A stretch of DNA of 64,000 bases from Myxococcales bacterium (GTDB lineage: Bacteria > Myxococcota_A > Bradymonadia > UBA7976 > UBA1532), in NCBI GenBank assembly GCA_002731825.1, contig PCCS01000069.1, positions 1 to 64,000 of the forward strand, in the 5' to 3' direction. The notes under the pieces were generated by a model that saw only the letters and a program-made list of their open reading frames with translations, did no database searches and was not told where the DNA came from. Positions 1-8,996 of the stretch are shown piece after piece. Position 1 is the first letter of the stretch. Each line of letters starts with the position of its first letter. The position numbers were made by a program, and so were the translations under genes.

Positions 1-181
1 AAGGTCCCCAAGGTCCGGCGGGAGCCGATGGCGCAGACGGCGCAGAGGGCGCGCAAGGGCCGCAGGGTCTTCGGGGCGACACGGGTGCGCAAGGTGCCCA
101 GGGTCCGCAAGGTCTAAAGGGCGATACGGGTGACCAAGGTCCCCAAGGTCCGGCGGGAGCCGATGGCGCAGACGGCGCAGA
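1..181 (+). repeat. 46-bp direct repeat inside collagen coding region
   Basis: Bases 1-46 and 136-181 are identical. The period is 135 bp, exactly 45 codons, so the reading frame and the Gly-X-Y register are kept. This is the normal product of unequal exchange within a collagen repeat. The first copy may begin before the window. Confidence 0.85.
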
Positions 182-1898
182 TGGAGCCGCAGGTGCGCAA
201 GGTCCGCAAGGCCCACGAGGTCTCGCCGGTGCTAATGGAGCAGATGGAGCAGACGGCGCGCAAGGTCCGAGCGGGCCTCAAGGTGCCCGAGGGCCAGCAG
301 GACCTGTTGCCGGTAACAATGGGCAGTTGATCTATAATAATTCGGGCTCACCCGCCGGTGCGACCGTCGGGAGTGGACTTGCTTTATCGGGTGGTACTTT
401 GGGTCTCAGCAAGGCCGGCTGTGTGACTGGTGATGTCCTCAAGTCAGCACCAGCGCACTTGGGCGGAGGCTGGCTCTGCGTTGCCGACAACGACACTCAA
501 TTAACGGCCCAGCAGGTTGCCACACACGCATCGGACGAAGGTTTTGTGCGTGGTGTTGATTTGGCTGCAATTGCCTCGTCTGGTAGTTGGAACCATTTAA
601 ACGGTATTCCTGCTGATTTGGCCGATGGAGACGCAAATACGCAGAGAGCGGCTGGTTCAGGTCTCGCTCTCAATGGCAATACGCTCAGCATAGCGGCCAA
701 CGGTGTGGGTAATAGTGAACTGGCGGCAAGCGCGGTCACAAATACTGAGATCGCAGATGATGCAGCAATTTCTATGTCTAAAATTGACACGGGTCGAGTC
801 GTTCACGTTCCAAGCACGAACAACCAGGCTACAAATGGTGCGCTGCTTTATGCTGCAATCCAGGCCCATAGTGCGCAAAACCCAAACACGGCGACCACGA
901 TTCAATTGGGCATCGGGACCTATGACATCTCCGGAGTAAACAATGGCAACGGTGTGTCCATGCCCTGGTATTTGACGATCCGTGGCGCCAATAAGTTTGG
1001 CACACAAATTCGCGTCAAAGGGATGGGGACCGGTCCACATGAGACGTGTAATCAGAATTGTGGTGGCCTCACCATGACCAGTTTGAGTGTCCTTGAGACC
1101 TTAACTGTGTATCCGAATGGCGCAGGCACGATGGTCTACGTCGCCCCCTCACATTTTGGTACTTTGTACGGACCCGCCGATTATGGCGCGCCCGAAGTTC
1201 GCAATGTGCGTTTCAAAACCGGGAACGAAGGGGCCAGTGCGAATACGGCAAACATCGCCTTGCGACTCCGATCAACCACCATCGTTGACGGATGTGTTTT
1301 CGAGCTAGACAACAACTACAATTGGACGGGGATTCACATGATGCACCCCAGTAACTCCAATAACACACAGAATCATCTGGTCATTAGCAACTCGCATTTT
1401 AAGATCGGGAGCAATAACAACCAATACCGGTTCGCCGCCATCTGGGCCGGTAACCAAACCGGGGATTGGTTGGCAGCTGGTGCTGCAAACACCTATCTGG
1501 GACGAACACATGTGCGCCTGACAAATGTCAGTATTCATACCTTCAGCCACACCAACGGCAGCGGCGTCGGCGTTTTTGCTTACGGGTCAAAAACCCGTGT
1601 TCGAATCGCAAATTCACATATCACAGCTCGACGAACCGGTTTGGCTCTCAAAACTGGGCATCACAATGACGGGGCCGCTGCACATGGGAAAATCTGGGTC
1701 TACAACAGTGTGGTTGATGCGGGTACGTACAACTCAACGGTTCGCACATCGGGTGTCGATGCCAATGATAATGTCAGTTGCTCTCAGTCAACGACTCTCG
1801 AAGGTCTCGACTTAACAGCAGCCTGCGGTCTGCCGGGTGCGCAAGGACAGCAGGGTGACCCGGGTCAGCCGGGGGGATTACCCGCCGATCAGCGGTGA
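3..1898 (+). CDS. Collagen-like protein with beta-helix-like domain (5' partial)
   Basis: Frame 3 is open from the window edge to a TGA at 1896-1898, so 631 residues are visible and the start lies upstream; the TTG at 327 is internal. About the first 100 residues are uninterrupted Gly-X-Y triplets ([18 protein letters not shown]-type). Next comes a linker with [15 protein letters not shown] and [21 protein letters not shown], a pattern common in collagen-like surface proteins. Residues about 260-600 are rich in Asn, Thr, Ser and Gly with [12 protein letters not shown] and [11 protein letters not shown], which suggests a right-handed parallel beta-helix of the pectate-lyase/tail-spike kind. 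A short second triplet run ([14 protein letters not shown]) closes the protein. It is probably secreted and exposed, although the signal peptide is outside the window. The adjacent collagen gene at 2067 points to a small family. Function is not known. Confidence 0.85.
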   Translation, partial: GPQGPAGADGADGAEGAQGPQGLRGDTGAQGAQGPQGLKGDTGDQGPQGPAGADGADGADGAAGAQGPQGPRGLAGANGADGADGAQGPSGPQGARGPAGPVAGNNGQLIYNNSGSPAGATVGSGLALSGGTLGLSKAGCVTGDVLKSAPAHLGGGWLCVADNDTQLTAQQVATHASDEGFVRGVDLAAIASSGSWNHLNGIPADLADGDANTQRAAGSGLALNGNTLSIAANGVGNSELAASAVTNTEIADDAAISMSKIDTGRVVHVPSTNNQATNGALLYAAIQAHSAQNPNTATTIQLGIGTYDISGVNNGNGVSMPWYLTIRGANKFGTQIRVKGMGTGPHETCNQNCGGLTMTSLSVLETLTVYPNGAGTMVYVAPSHFGTLYGPADYGAPEVRNVRFKTGNEGASANTANIALRLRSTTIVDGCVFELDNNYNWTGIHMMHPSNSNNTQNHLVISNSHFKIGSNNNQYRFAAIWAGNQTGDWLAAGAANTYLGRTHVRLTNVSIHTFSHTNGSGVGVFAYGSKTRVRIANSHITARRTGLALKTGHHNDGAAAHGKIWVYNSVVDAGTYNSTVRTSGVDANDNVSCSQSTTLEGLDLTAACGLPGAQGQQGDPGQPGGLPADQR

Positions 1899-2066
1899 TA
1901 CACGGAGACTAGGTGAAAAAAATGCCATGCGATAGACTGAACCGGCGTGGTTTAATGTAGCGAGATTTTCAAAAGACAGACTTTTTTATCGTTCCAATTG
2001 GCGAGTTTTACTGACGAGTTATTCTTTCATGGCACAATACACAGATGTCTTTTCAGGGAGTACTGA

Positions 2067-4634
2067 ATGAAGAATTGGTTTCTAACCGTCGCTGTCCTCT
2101 GCAGCGGTGTCGCCCTCGCAAACCCTGGCGTTGAATTTGAAGGTACGTTGAATAATGGCGGCTTTGCTTTCACAGGTGATGTTCGCCTGACGGTCAGTGC
2201 CTATGCAGATGCGGCCGATGAAGAGCCACTTTGGACTGAAATATTTCCGCAAGTCGCCGTTCAAGATGGTGCCTTTATGATTCGGCTTTTTCGCTCGGAT
2301 GCCGTCCAGCTAAACGAACTCGGAAACGACACCCTTCATATCGGGATCGCCGTTGATGACAACCCCGAAATGCGCCCGAGGCGGCGTCTGCCGTTTGCTG
2401 CCAGGGCACTCCTGGCACACACAGCCATTGATGCTGTCGGTGACATTAATCCCAGTAGTGTTTCAGTAAACGGCCAAGTGGTCATCAACAACGAGGGCGC
2501 CTGGGTTGGTGAGATGGGCGCACTGGGACCTGTCGGGCCGCCCGGACCTGAAGGCCCCGCTGGGCCGGTTGGACCCGTTGGTGAAATCGGTCCACAGGGC
2601 CCCGCCGGGGTCGAAGGCCCCCAGGGACCTGACGGTGATGTTGGAGCTGAGGGTCCTACGGGACCGATGGGACCATCAGGACCCCGTGGTCAGCAAGGCC
2701 TTGCGGGCGCTGCAGGAGAGGCGGGGCCTCGAGGACCGGTCGGACCGGTGGGGCCTGTTGGTGCAGTTGGTCCAATGGGACCGAGAGGGCTTGCGGGCGA
2801 TGCGGGTCAAGATGGTGCCGACGGCCTTCGCGGTGAGCCCGGACCAGCAGGCGCAGCAGGACCAGACGGCGTCGCTGGTGCTGATGGTTTACCAGGCCCC
2901 CGAGGTGATAAGGGTTTGACGGGCGACCAGGGTCCAGTCGGCCCCCAAGGCGGTCAAGGCCTGCCCGGTGAACCAGGCCCCCAAGGTGAACAAGGTGTAC
3001 GAGGTCAAATCGGACCGGAAGGTCCTGTGGGTGATAAGGGGCCACTCGGTGACAAGGGGCCTACGGGCGATAAAGGACCTTTAGGGGACCAAGGCCCTGT
3101 CGGCGATAAAGGCCCCGATGGAGACCGCGGCCCTCAAGGGCCTCCAGGTGCCGATGGCCTTCCAGGGCCTGTCGGTCCCATGGGTCCTCAAGGTGAACAA
3201 GGCGTTCAAGGTCTCCAGGGCGATCCGGGTGACCAAGGTGACCGAGGTCCCATCGGGCCTCAAGGTGATCCAGGCCCAGTCGGCCCCCAAGGAATTCAAG
3301 GAGATGTTGGAGACAGAGGTCCGGTCGGACCCGCCGGTGAACGAGGTCCAGGCGGGCCACAGGGACTCACCGGTGATGCGGGCGAACGAGGCCCCATTGG
3401 GCCTGTGGGTGATTCAGGACCTCCAGGTCCGCAGGGACTCCAGGGCGGCTCTGGTGAACGTGGCCCCGCCGGACCCGCTGGTGAGCGCGGTCCTCAAGGC
3501 ATTCAAGGGCCGCAAGGCGATTCGGGCGAACGAGGCCCTGCAGGGCCTCAAGGGCCGTTGGGTGATCAGGGAGACCGAGGCCTACAAGGCCCCAAGGGCG
3601 ATACCGGTGCTGTCGGTCCTCGGGGCCTCGCAGGGACCGATGGCAATGACGGTCTTCAAGGTCTACAGGGCGACGAGGGCCCACAGGGTCTCCAAGGTGT
3701 ACAAGGTCTAAAGGGAGACAAGGGCGACATCGGAGATCAAGGCCCTCCCGGTCTTCAAGGGCTTCAGGGCGATGAAGGCCAACAAGGTCTCCAAGGTCCC
3801 CAAGGTCTAAAAGGTGATAAGGGCGATCTGGGCAACCAAGGCCCTCAAGGTCTTCAGGGTCTTCAAGGTGACGAAGGACCACAAGGTCCCCAAGGTGTCA
3901 AAGGTGATCAAGGAGACCAGGGGCCCCGTGGTCTTCAAGGCGCTCAGGGTGATGAAGGACCGCAGGGTCTCACCGGGCCTCAAGGCTTAAAGGGCGATCA
4001 AGGTAATCAGGGACTGCGGGGTCTCCAAGGACCACAAGGCGACGAAGGACCTCAGGGCGACGTGGGGCCGCAAGGGCCGCAAGGTTTGCAAGGCCCAAAA
4101 GGCGACCAGGGTGATACCGGTAACCAAGGACTTCAAGGCATCCAAGGCACCCAAGGTATCAAAGGGGACCAAGGCGATGTGGGTCCACAGGGTCCGCAGG
4201 GTCCAACGGGTACAAAAGGCAATAAAGGCGACACCGGTGACCAAGGGCTCCGTGGTCTGCAAGGGCCTCAAGGTGATGAGGGTCCCCAGGGGATTCAAGG
4301 GCCTCAGGGGGTCAAAGGCGACCAGGGTGATGTCGGACCTTCTGGGATACAGGGACCTCAGGGGGTTGCAGGTCAGCAAGGGATTCCTGGACCAACCATC
4401 AACGGACTCGACTGCTTTAAGGGTCCTGATGTGGGGGCCTTTAGAAGCATGCCAGGGATCGCATTCTGTCCGGCCGATAGTTTTCCAATTTATGCGATGT
4501 GCTACGTCCGGAACAATGGGGGCGGGTTGAATCATCGTCCTGCGCGTATCGTGAACAATGGTGCTCAATGTGAGAATTTCGCCGACAGCAACGATACGAC
4601 CGTAGCCCAACCGGTTTGTTGTCGCATTCAATGA
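2067..4634 (+). CDS. Secreted collagen-like protein, about 208 Gly-X-Y triplets
   Basis: 855 residues. A Sec signal peptide ([18 protein letters not shown], cleavage after ALA) precedes a beta-rich N-terminal domain at about 20-145 ([18 protein letters not shown]...[10 protein letters not shown]), which I recognise as the domain often placed before bacterial collagen repeats. Residues 151-776 are continuous Gly-X-Y triplets. They are Pro-rich in the first half; in the second half they are Gln/Asp/Lys-rich with an approximate 33-residue super-repeat ([16 protein letters not shown] then GLKGDKGD). The last 79 residues form a small domain with six cysteines, including a terminal CC, likely a disulphide-bonded cap or trimerisation knob. 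GGGAG-like SD (CAGGGAG) precedes the ATG. The gene follows another collagen gene by 168 bp and may be co-transcribed. Expected to form a surface or extracellular triple helix; ligand unknown. Confidence 0.92.
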   Translation: MKNWFLTVAVLCSGVALANPGVEFEGTLNNGGFAFTGDVRLTVSAYADAADEEPLWTEIFPQVAVQDGAFMIRLFRSDAVQLNELGNDTLHIGIAVDDNPEMRPRRRLPFAARALLAHTAIDAVGDINPSSVSVNGQVVINNEGAWVGEMGALGPVGPPGPEGPAGPVGPVGEIGPQGPAGVEGPQGPDGDVGAEGPTGPMGPSGPRGQQGLAGAAGEAGPRGPVGPVGPVGAVGPMGPRGLAGDAGQDGADGLRGEPGPAGAAGPDGVAGADGLPGPRGDKGLTGDQGPVGPQGGQGLPGEPGPQGEQGVRGQIGPEGPVGDKGPLGDKGPTGDKGPLGDQGPVGDKGPDGDRGPQGPPGADGLPGPVGPMGPQGEQGVQGLQGDPGDQGDRGPIGPQGDPGPVGPQGIQGDVGDRGPVGPAGERGPGGPQGLTGDAGERGPIGPVGDSGPPGPQGLQGGSGERGPAGPAGERGPQGIQGPQGDSGERGPAGPQGPLGDQGDRGLQGPKGDTGAVGPRGLAGTDGNDGLQGLQGDEGPQGLQGVQGLKGDKGDIGDQGPPGLQGLQGDEGQQGLQGPQGLKGDKGDLGNQGPQGLQGLQGDEGPQGPQGVKGDQGDQGPRGLQGAQGDEGPQGLTGPQGLKGDQGNQGLRGLQGPQGDEGPQGDVGPQGPQGLQGPKGDQGDTGNQGLQGIQGTQGIKGDQGDVGPQGPQGPTGTKGNKGDTGDQGLRGLQGPQGDEGPQGIQGPQGVKGDQGDVGPSGIQGPQGVAGQQGIPGPTINGLDCFKGPDVGAFRSMPGIAFCPADSFPIYAMCYVRNNGGGLNHRPARIVNNGAQCENFADSNDTTVAQPVCCRIQ

Positions 4635-4863
4635 ATCAGCGCTCATCCTGTCAACAAGACTTAAGTTGCGGTCTTTGGGTCAGTCGGTAACAATTGGAGT
4701 TGGGTGGCACCGAGCTCCAGACACACCTTTAGAATGGCGTTGAGACCACTCACAGACCCAGCTACTGGCATGCACGATTGACCCAGTCGCTTCGCCGCCA
4801 CACCCCCATTGATGATGAGGCCTTAGTTGACATTCGAAATCGCGTCTGTTAACCGCCTTTTCC

Positions 4864-5793
4864 ATGAGTCAAACACAGACGATAGCCATCACTGGCGCCA
4901 ACGGTTTCATCGGTCTCGCCCTCGCGAAAGCCTGTCTTGCGCAGGGAATACCTGTGGCGGTTTTGATTCGAAAACAGAGTGAGGCAGCCGATAAATTAGC
5001 GTCGCTTGGGGCGCGGGTCATCTATGGCGACCTGGACAATCAAGACGCTTTGGCGACTTTATGTCGAGACGCCACTGTCGTTGTTCATTGTGCGGCTTTC
5101 ATGGGCAAGCGAGACCCGGAATTGAGTCACCAAGTCAACGTGATCGGCACTGAGAATGTACTGAAAGCCGCTGACGCACACGCGGTCAGTCAATTTGTCT
5201 TTGTCAGCTCAATTTCTGTGTATCGTGGCACCGACACGCCCCAGCGCATTTTTGATGAATCTATCTCGCCAGCTTTGAGGGCGGACCTCAATCATTACAG
5301 TCGGACAAAGATCGAAGGCGAGCATTTGGTCGAGGCATTCTGCAAAAGTCGAGACCTCGATTACACCATCGTCAGGCCAACCAATGTCTACGGGCCAGGC
5401 TGTCGGCCTTGGGGCGACGATGTTGAAAGTCTAGTCAGCCGGTTTCATATCTGTTTTGGGCGCGTCGCATTTAACTTCATTCACATCGATGACTTAATCG
5501 ATGGTTTCCTCCTGATTTTCAACTCGGACAGGAGTCGCAACGAAACATTTAACCTCTGTGCCGAGCCCCTAGAATTAAGGGCATTCCATAGGCACGTCGC
5601 CAAGCAGAAATCTGTATTCGTCTTTGATGTACCGAGACCCATCGACGCTTTGATTCGTCACGGTATTGATGGATTCGGTCGCTACAGCGGTGAAATCAGG
5701 TCGACGGGTTATACAAAAATCTTCAATTACCCACATGACAAGGCGACGCAGATTCTGGGATATCAGCCTCAACGGCTCATCGAATCCAAATGA
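4864..5793 (+). CDS. NAD-dependent epimerase/dehydratase (extended SDR)
   Basis: 309 residues. It has the Rossmann TGxxGxxG at residues 10-17 (TGANGFIG), a Ser at about 115-118 and the catalytic YxxxK as Y145-K149 (YSRTK). It belongs to the extended SDR family, which oxidises, epimerises or dehydrates nucleotide sugars or related alcohols with NAD(P). Its stop overlaps the start of the following FAD oxidase by 4 bp (ATGA at 5790-5793), and a GT4 glycosyltransferase comes next, so a role in making or modifying an envelope sugar is likely. No clear Shine-Dalgarno is visible before the ATG. The substrate cannot be told from sequence; 3-beta-hydroxysteroid dehydrogenase-like members are an alternative. 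Confidence 0.88.
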   Translation: MSQTQTIAITGANGFIGLALAKACLAQGIPVAVLIRKQSEAADKLASLGARVIYGDLDNQDALATLCRDATVVVHCAAFMGKRDPELSHQVNVIGTENVLKAADAHAVSQFVFVSSISVYRGTDTPQRIFDESISPALRADLNHYSRTKIEGEHLVEAFCKSRDLDYTIVRPTNVYGPGCRPWGDDVESLVSRFHICFGRVAFNFIHIDDLIDGFLLIFNSDRSRNETFNLCAEPLELRAFHRHVAKQKSVFVFDVPRPIDALIRHGIDGFGRYSGEIRSTGYTKIFNYPHDKATQILGYQPQRLIESK

Positions 5794-7079
5794 CCGACGG
5801 CACCCATCCCAGCGAACTCAGTGCACCCACGGACCGGATGAGCTTATCCGCGCAAATCAAGGCGCGTACCGGAGAGGTACGCGGCGTTGGCTCTCGAACA
5901 TCAAAAAGTCCCTGTTACGAGACAGATGGGCTTGAAATCAGGGTCGATGGATTTACGGGAATCGAGCGTCTTGAGAATCATCAAGTTCGAGTTGGCGCAG
6001 GCTGCACCCTCAATGAGCTCTTGAATGTCCTGGGTCGCCATGGGCTGGCATTGCCAACAATTGGGGAATGGGACGGCCAGACCGTTGGCGGTGCAATTGC
6101 AACGGGGACACATGGGGGATCGTATAAGTATGGCTCGCTCATAAGTTCTGTCGTAGATGCGGTGCTCGTGGACGGCAATGGACGGCGAAGGACCTTCAAG
6201 CGTGGTTGGAAGAACTTCCAACACGTTCTGCCCTGTTTCGGAACCCTGGGTGTGTTCACTGAATTTGTTCTTCAATGCGAGCCGTCCTTCGAGTTGCATT
6301 TAAAGCGGCGCGTCTTTGGAATAGACACCTTTCTAGAGCGATTGTTACAGCCTGACCAGTCCACTGAATTCCGAAGCGCCATCTGGATGCCCGCCGCTGA
6401 TTTTGTCTTGGATTATTCTGCATCTCGACCTGACTCACCCTTGCATGGCGTGCGCCGGAAACGGGAAGTACGCTTCAATGATACAGCCATGGTTCTTGAT
6501 TGGCTGACCAAGCAGACCGCCTGGGTTAAAAGTCAGGTGTCACGGACAGACGAATTGGACTCGGTGGGTCGGGCGTATACACAGAGACTCTTCCCCGCAA
6601 GAGACTATTGTGGACCATACGATGCTATGCTTGCGCCATTAAAAGGGGATGCCGCCACCATCCTCGCAAAGAGAGCAAAGAACAAAACACCACCCGAAGG
6701 TGAATTTGCGGTCTCATACGCTGCTGCGAAGCCGTTTTTAGATGCGCTTATGACCGACATGAAAAGTCTCAATGCTTTTCCCGATAGACCCATTGGCTTG
6801 AGACCAGGCGCAGCGGAATTTGGCACCCTATCGGCTGCACAGGGTGAGCCCTGTATCTGGGTGTCCATGTTTCTCTATCCCAACAATCCGTTGATGGAGA
6901 GATTGCCAAATCGTTTGATTGAATTCTCCGCACGACCACATTGGGGGAAGTGTGTTTTCCATCGCCGAGATGAGATTGCATCTTTATATCCAGGCTGGAC
7001 CGACTTTAGCGCGTTTAGGAATACGCTTGACCGGGACCGCAAGTTCGTGAACCACTTTGCACTCAGTCTTGGCCTTTGA
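5790..7079 (+). CDS. FAD-linked oxidase of the ALO/gulonolactone oxidase type
   Basis: 429 residues. The N-terminal half matches an FAD-binding PCMH fold: VRVGAGCTLNELL (about 67-79), GLALPTIGEWDGQTVGGAIATGTHG (about 85-109), then a C-terminal substrate domain ending near HWGKCVF. The family (aldonolactone oxidases, DprE1, alditol oxidases) oxidises a sugar or polyol hydroxyl with FAD. The usual GHS motif, whose His holds FAD covalently in many members, is replaced here by GVGSRTSKSP at about 32-41, so FAD is probably not held covalently through it. The 4-bp overlap with the epimerase means translational coupling; compare DprE1/DprE2, where an oxidase of this family works with an SDR. The product and substrate are not known. 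Confidence 0.85.
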   Translation: MTDGTHPSELSAPTDRMSLSAQIKARTGEVRGVGSRTSKSPCYETDGLEIRVDGFTGIERLENHQVRVGAGCTLNELLNVLGRHGLALPTIGEWDGQTVGGAIATGTHGGSYKYGSLISSVVDAVLVDGNGRRRTFKRGWKNFQHVLPCFGTLGVFTEFVLQCEPSFELHLKRRVFGIDTFLERLLQPDQSTEFRSAIWMPAADFVLDYSASRPDSPLHGVRRKREVRFNDTAMVLDWLTKQTAWVKSQVSRTDELDSVGRAYTQRLFPARDYCGPYDAMLAPLKGDAATILAKRAKNKTPPEGEFAVSYAAAKPFLDALMTDMKSLNAFPDRPIGLRPGAAEFGTLSAAQGEPCIWVSMFLYPNNPLMERLPNRLIEFSARPHWGKCVFHRRDEIASLYPGWTDFSAFRNTLDRDRKFVNHFALSLGL

Positions 7080-7138
7080 TGGATGTGAATATAAACCGCT
7101 CATCGATATACCCGGCACACGAAAGATGACGAGATAGC

Positions 7139-8272
7139 ATGCGAATCGCGTACGTATATGACGGTTATTATCCATCGACGGGTGCCGATGCATGGCAAGT
7201 GCTCAACACTGCGACGGCCTTAAGTCGTCAGGGTGCCCATGTGACCTTGGTTTTCCCTCAGGAACCGGGCGGAGTTGAGTTGACCAAGGATGAGCTGTTA
7301 GCTCACTACGACATTCAGGGCGATATTGATGTCATACAACTTAAATCGTCCAACGTGGGTGGCCGCCACTTAAAAAAACTGGTCCATAGCTATACGGCCA
7401 TGACGCTACCGGCCGTCTGCGATGCAGATGTGGTCTATTCTAGAAATTTACCTGTGATCATGGCCGCGTTGAAGGCAGGCCATAAAGTGGTCTATGACAC
7501 CTACCGGCCATGGCCCGCTCAGTACCGAGCCATGCGCCTGCTTTTTAAGCGTTTGTTTGCATCGGATCGGCTCTTGGGTGGTTTTTTTCACTCACAACAT
7601 GCCCTTAATGCCTATCGGGACGCGGGGATCGCATCAGAGAAATTATGTGTGGCCCATAACGGGTTTCACCCAAAGCTATTTCGGGTCGATCAGTCAGCAC
7701 CTGAGGCGCGCCTCGAAATCGGTATGCCAGAGCAGACCTTCACTCTTGGGTATACAGGACGGCTGGATATCGAGAAGGGATTACTGACACTTCTCGAACT
7801 CGCTGAAGTACTGCCGTCCATCAATCTGCTTCTTGTGGGTGGTGGAAATGATGAAGCCGTTCTCGAGAAAGCACGTAATCTCAGCAACGTCTATCTCTAC
7901 GATTGGCAAAAGCCAAGTGCTGTACCCACCTTCCTCAGAGCGTGTGATATCCTTATGATTCCGCCCTCTGGCACGGCGCTCAAAGCGGGGAATACAGTTC
8001 TGCCCATGAAGCTTTTTGATTACTTTGCCAGTGGGCGAGTGATCGTTGCACCCGAATCTCCTGATACCGCGGAACTACTTAAACATGATGAGAATGCCTG
8101 GTTGGTCAAGGACGTCAGTATCGATGAACTGGCCCGTCAAATTGAGGCACTCAGGTCAGATGAGGACCGCCTAACCCAGCTGACTCAGGGGGCCCTTGAT
8201 CAATCCGAGCAGCTGACATGGGATTCACGCGGCTTGAAGTTGATTAACCAAATTGAAGCCTGGACGCATTAA
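7139..8272 (+). CDS. Glycosyltransferase family 4
   Basis: 377 residues with the GT-B layout. The N-terminal Rossmann half begins MRIAYVYDGYYPSTGADAW. The C-terminal donor-binding half has GYTGRLDIEKGLLTLLEL and LLLVGGG, then the expected acidic/nucleotide-binding region (ILMIPPSGTALKAGNTVLPMKLFDYFASGRVIVAPES). GT4 enzymes are retaining and use an NDP-sugar to extend polysaccharide, LPS or a lipid carrier. It lies 59 bp after the FAD oxidase on the same strand, and I take it as the third gene of the epimerase-oxidase-transferase operon. No membrane segment is seen, so it should act at the cytoplasmic face of the membrane. Confidence 0.88.
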   Translation: MRIAYVYDGYYPSTGADAWQVLNTATALSRQGAHVTLVFPQEPGGVELTKDELLAHYDIQGDIDVIQLKSSNVGGRHLKKLVHSYTAMTLPAVCDADVVYSRNLPVIMAALKAGHKVVYDTYRPWPAQYRAMRLLFKRLFASDRLLGGFFHSQHALNAYRDAGIASEKLCVAHNGFHPKLFRVDQSAPEARLEIGMPEQTFTLGYTGRLDIEKGLLTLLELAEVLPSINLLLVGGGNDEAVLEKARNLSNVYLYDWQKPSAVPTFLRACDILMIPPSGTALKAGNTVLPMKLFDYFASGRVIVAPESPDTAELLKHDENAWLVKDVSIDELARQIEALRSDEDRLTQLTQGALDQSEQLTWDSRGLKLINQIEAWTH

Positions 8273-8343
8273 AGAGTGGTTGATTGAAACGTCTTCAGTG
8301 GCTTCGTCCGATCCCGTGGTTAGAGTTCGACCCTGTAAGTGCC

Positions 8344-8727
8344 TTAAGAGGTCTGATTGCAATCTGCACAGATGCCGTAGAAAGTCAGTTCATGACGGTC
8401 CGCTTTAAAGCCGGGAGCGAGCTGACTGTCAAGACTCTCGCACGGCGCGGTCACATCCAGAACTCGTTCACAAATAGAACAATGAAAGTGATGGTGATGG
8501 TAGAGAGAGACCCGTTCGTATCGGGTCGGTTGGCCAGGAATTTTAACGTCTTTTAAGGTGCCGTTTGAAACCAGGCGGCTGACTGCCCGATAGACGGTGG
8601 CAATACCGATTCCGGCGCAGAGGTCAGAGGCTGCCTTATGGACTTCTGGAACGGTTAGTGGTCGATCTACGCAGCTAAACACGTCATCGATGGCTTTTTT
8701 TTGGAGCGTTGAGCGCGTTTGCGGCAC
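8344..8727 (-). CDS. Fur/PerR-family metal-dependent regulator
   Basis: 127 residues from a GTG at 8727, preceded by AAAGGAT at suitable spacing. The N-terminal winged helix has GIATVYRAVSRLVSNGTL, the recognition helix of Fur proteins. The C-terminal dimerisation/metal domain has a His run (YHHHHFHC) and two CxxC pairs (CSIC and CADC), the structural zinc site typical of PerR/Zur-like members. It represses genes in response to iron, zinc, manganese or peroxide; which one cannot be decided here. It is convergent with the GT4 gene and stands alone, so its targets are elsewhere. A 90-codon plus-strand ORF at 8284-8556 overlaps it and is rejected. Confidence 0.9.
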   Translation of the reverse strand: MPQTRSTLQKKAIDDVFSCVDRPLTVPEVHKAASDLCAGIGIATVYRAVSRLVSNGTLKDVKIPGQPTRYERVSLYHHHHFHCSICERVLDVTAPCESLDSQLAPGFKADRHELTFYGICADCNQTS

Positions 8728-8996
8728 GTCGTGTATCCTTTGTAGGGCCCCTAAAGAAGCAGCTCAGGCTCCTCTCTGGGACCCTTTGTCTCGCAGACGG
8801 ACATGCGGTTCACTTGAGACGGCGCATCGCCATCAAAATAAGTCCGGCTGATGCTGAGTTTAACCGGCGCAATCGCTCCAGGCAAATGAAGCCAGATGGG
8901 GTGTATGCCTCCGACAATCCGCTGGCGGAATGAATGGACTGTATTTGAATGATGAGGGCGGTTGAGTGTCTAGGTGCATGGGCTATTTAGACATGC
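8728..8996. other. Intergenic region upstream of the Fur-family gene
   Basis: 269 bp between the start of the Fur-family gene and the 3' end of the L,D-transpeptidase gene, both on the minus strand. It must hold the Fur-gene promoter. I see no RNA gene, clear operator or terminator, and the short ORFs in it lack coding character. Confidence 0.5.

Noticed and set aside
2506-3882. Several antisense or shifted ORFs in the collagen gene
   Set aside because: They are shadows of the GC-rich Gly-X-Y repeat; periodic codons keep other frames open.
4680-4865. 61-codon minus-strand ORF between the collagen and epimerase genes
   Set aside because: No start signal, no family, and the 5' end overlaps the epimerase start. 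The region is treated as intergenic.
8284-8556. Plus-strand 90-codon ORF
   Set aside because: It overlaps the 3' half of a confident Fur-family gene on the other strand and shows no family resemblance.
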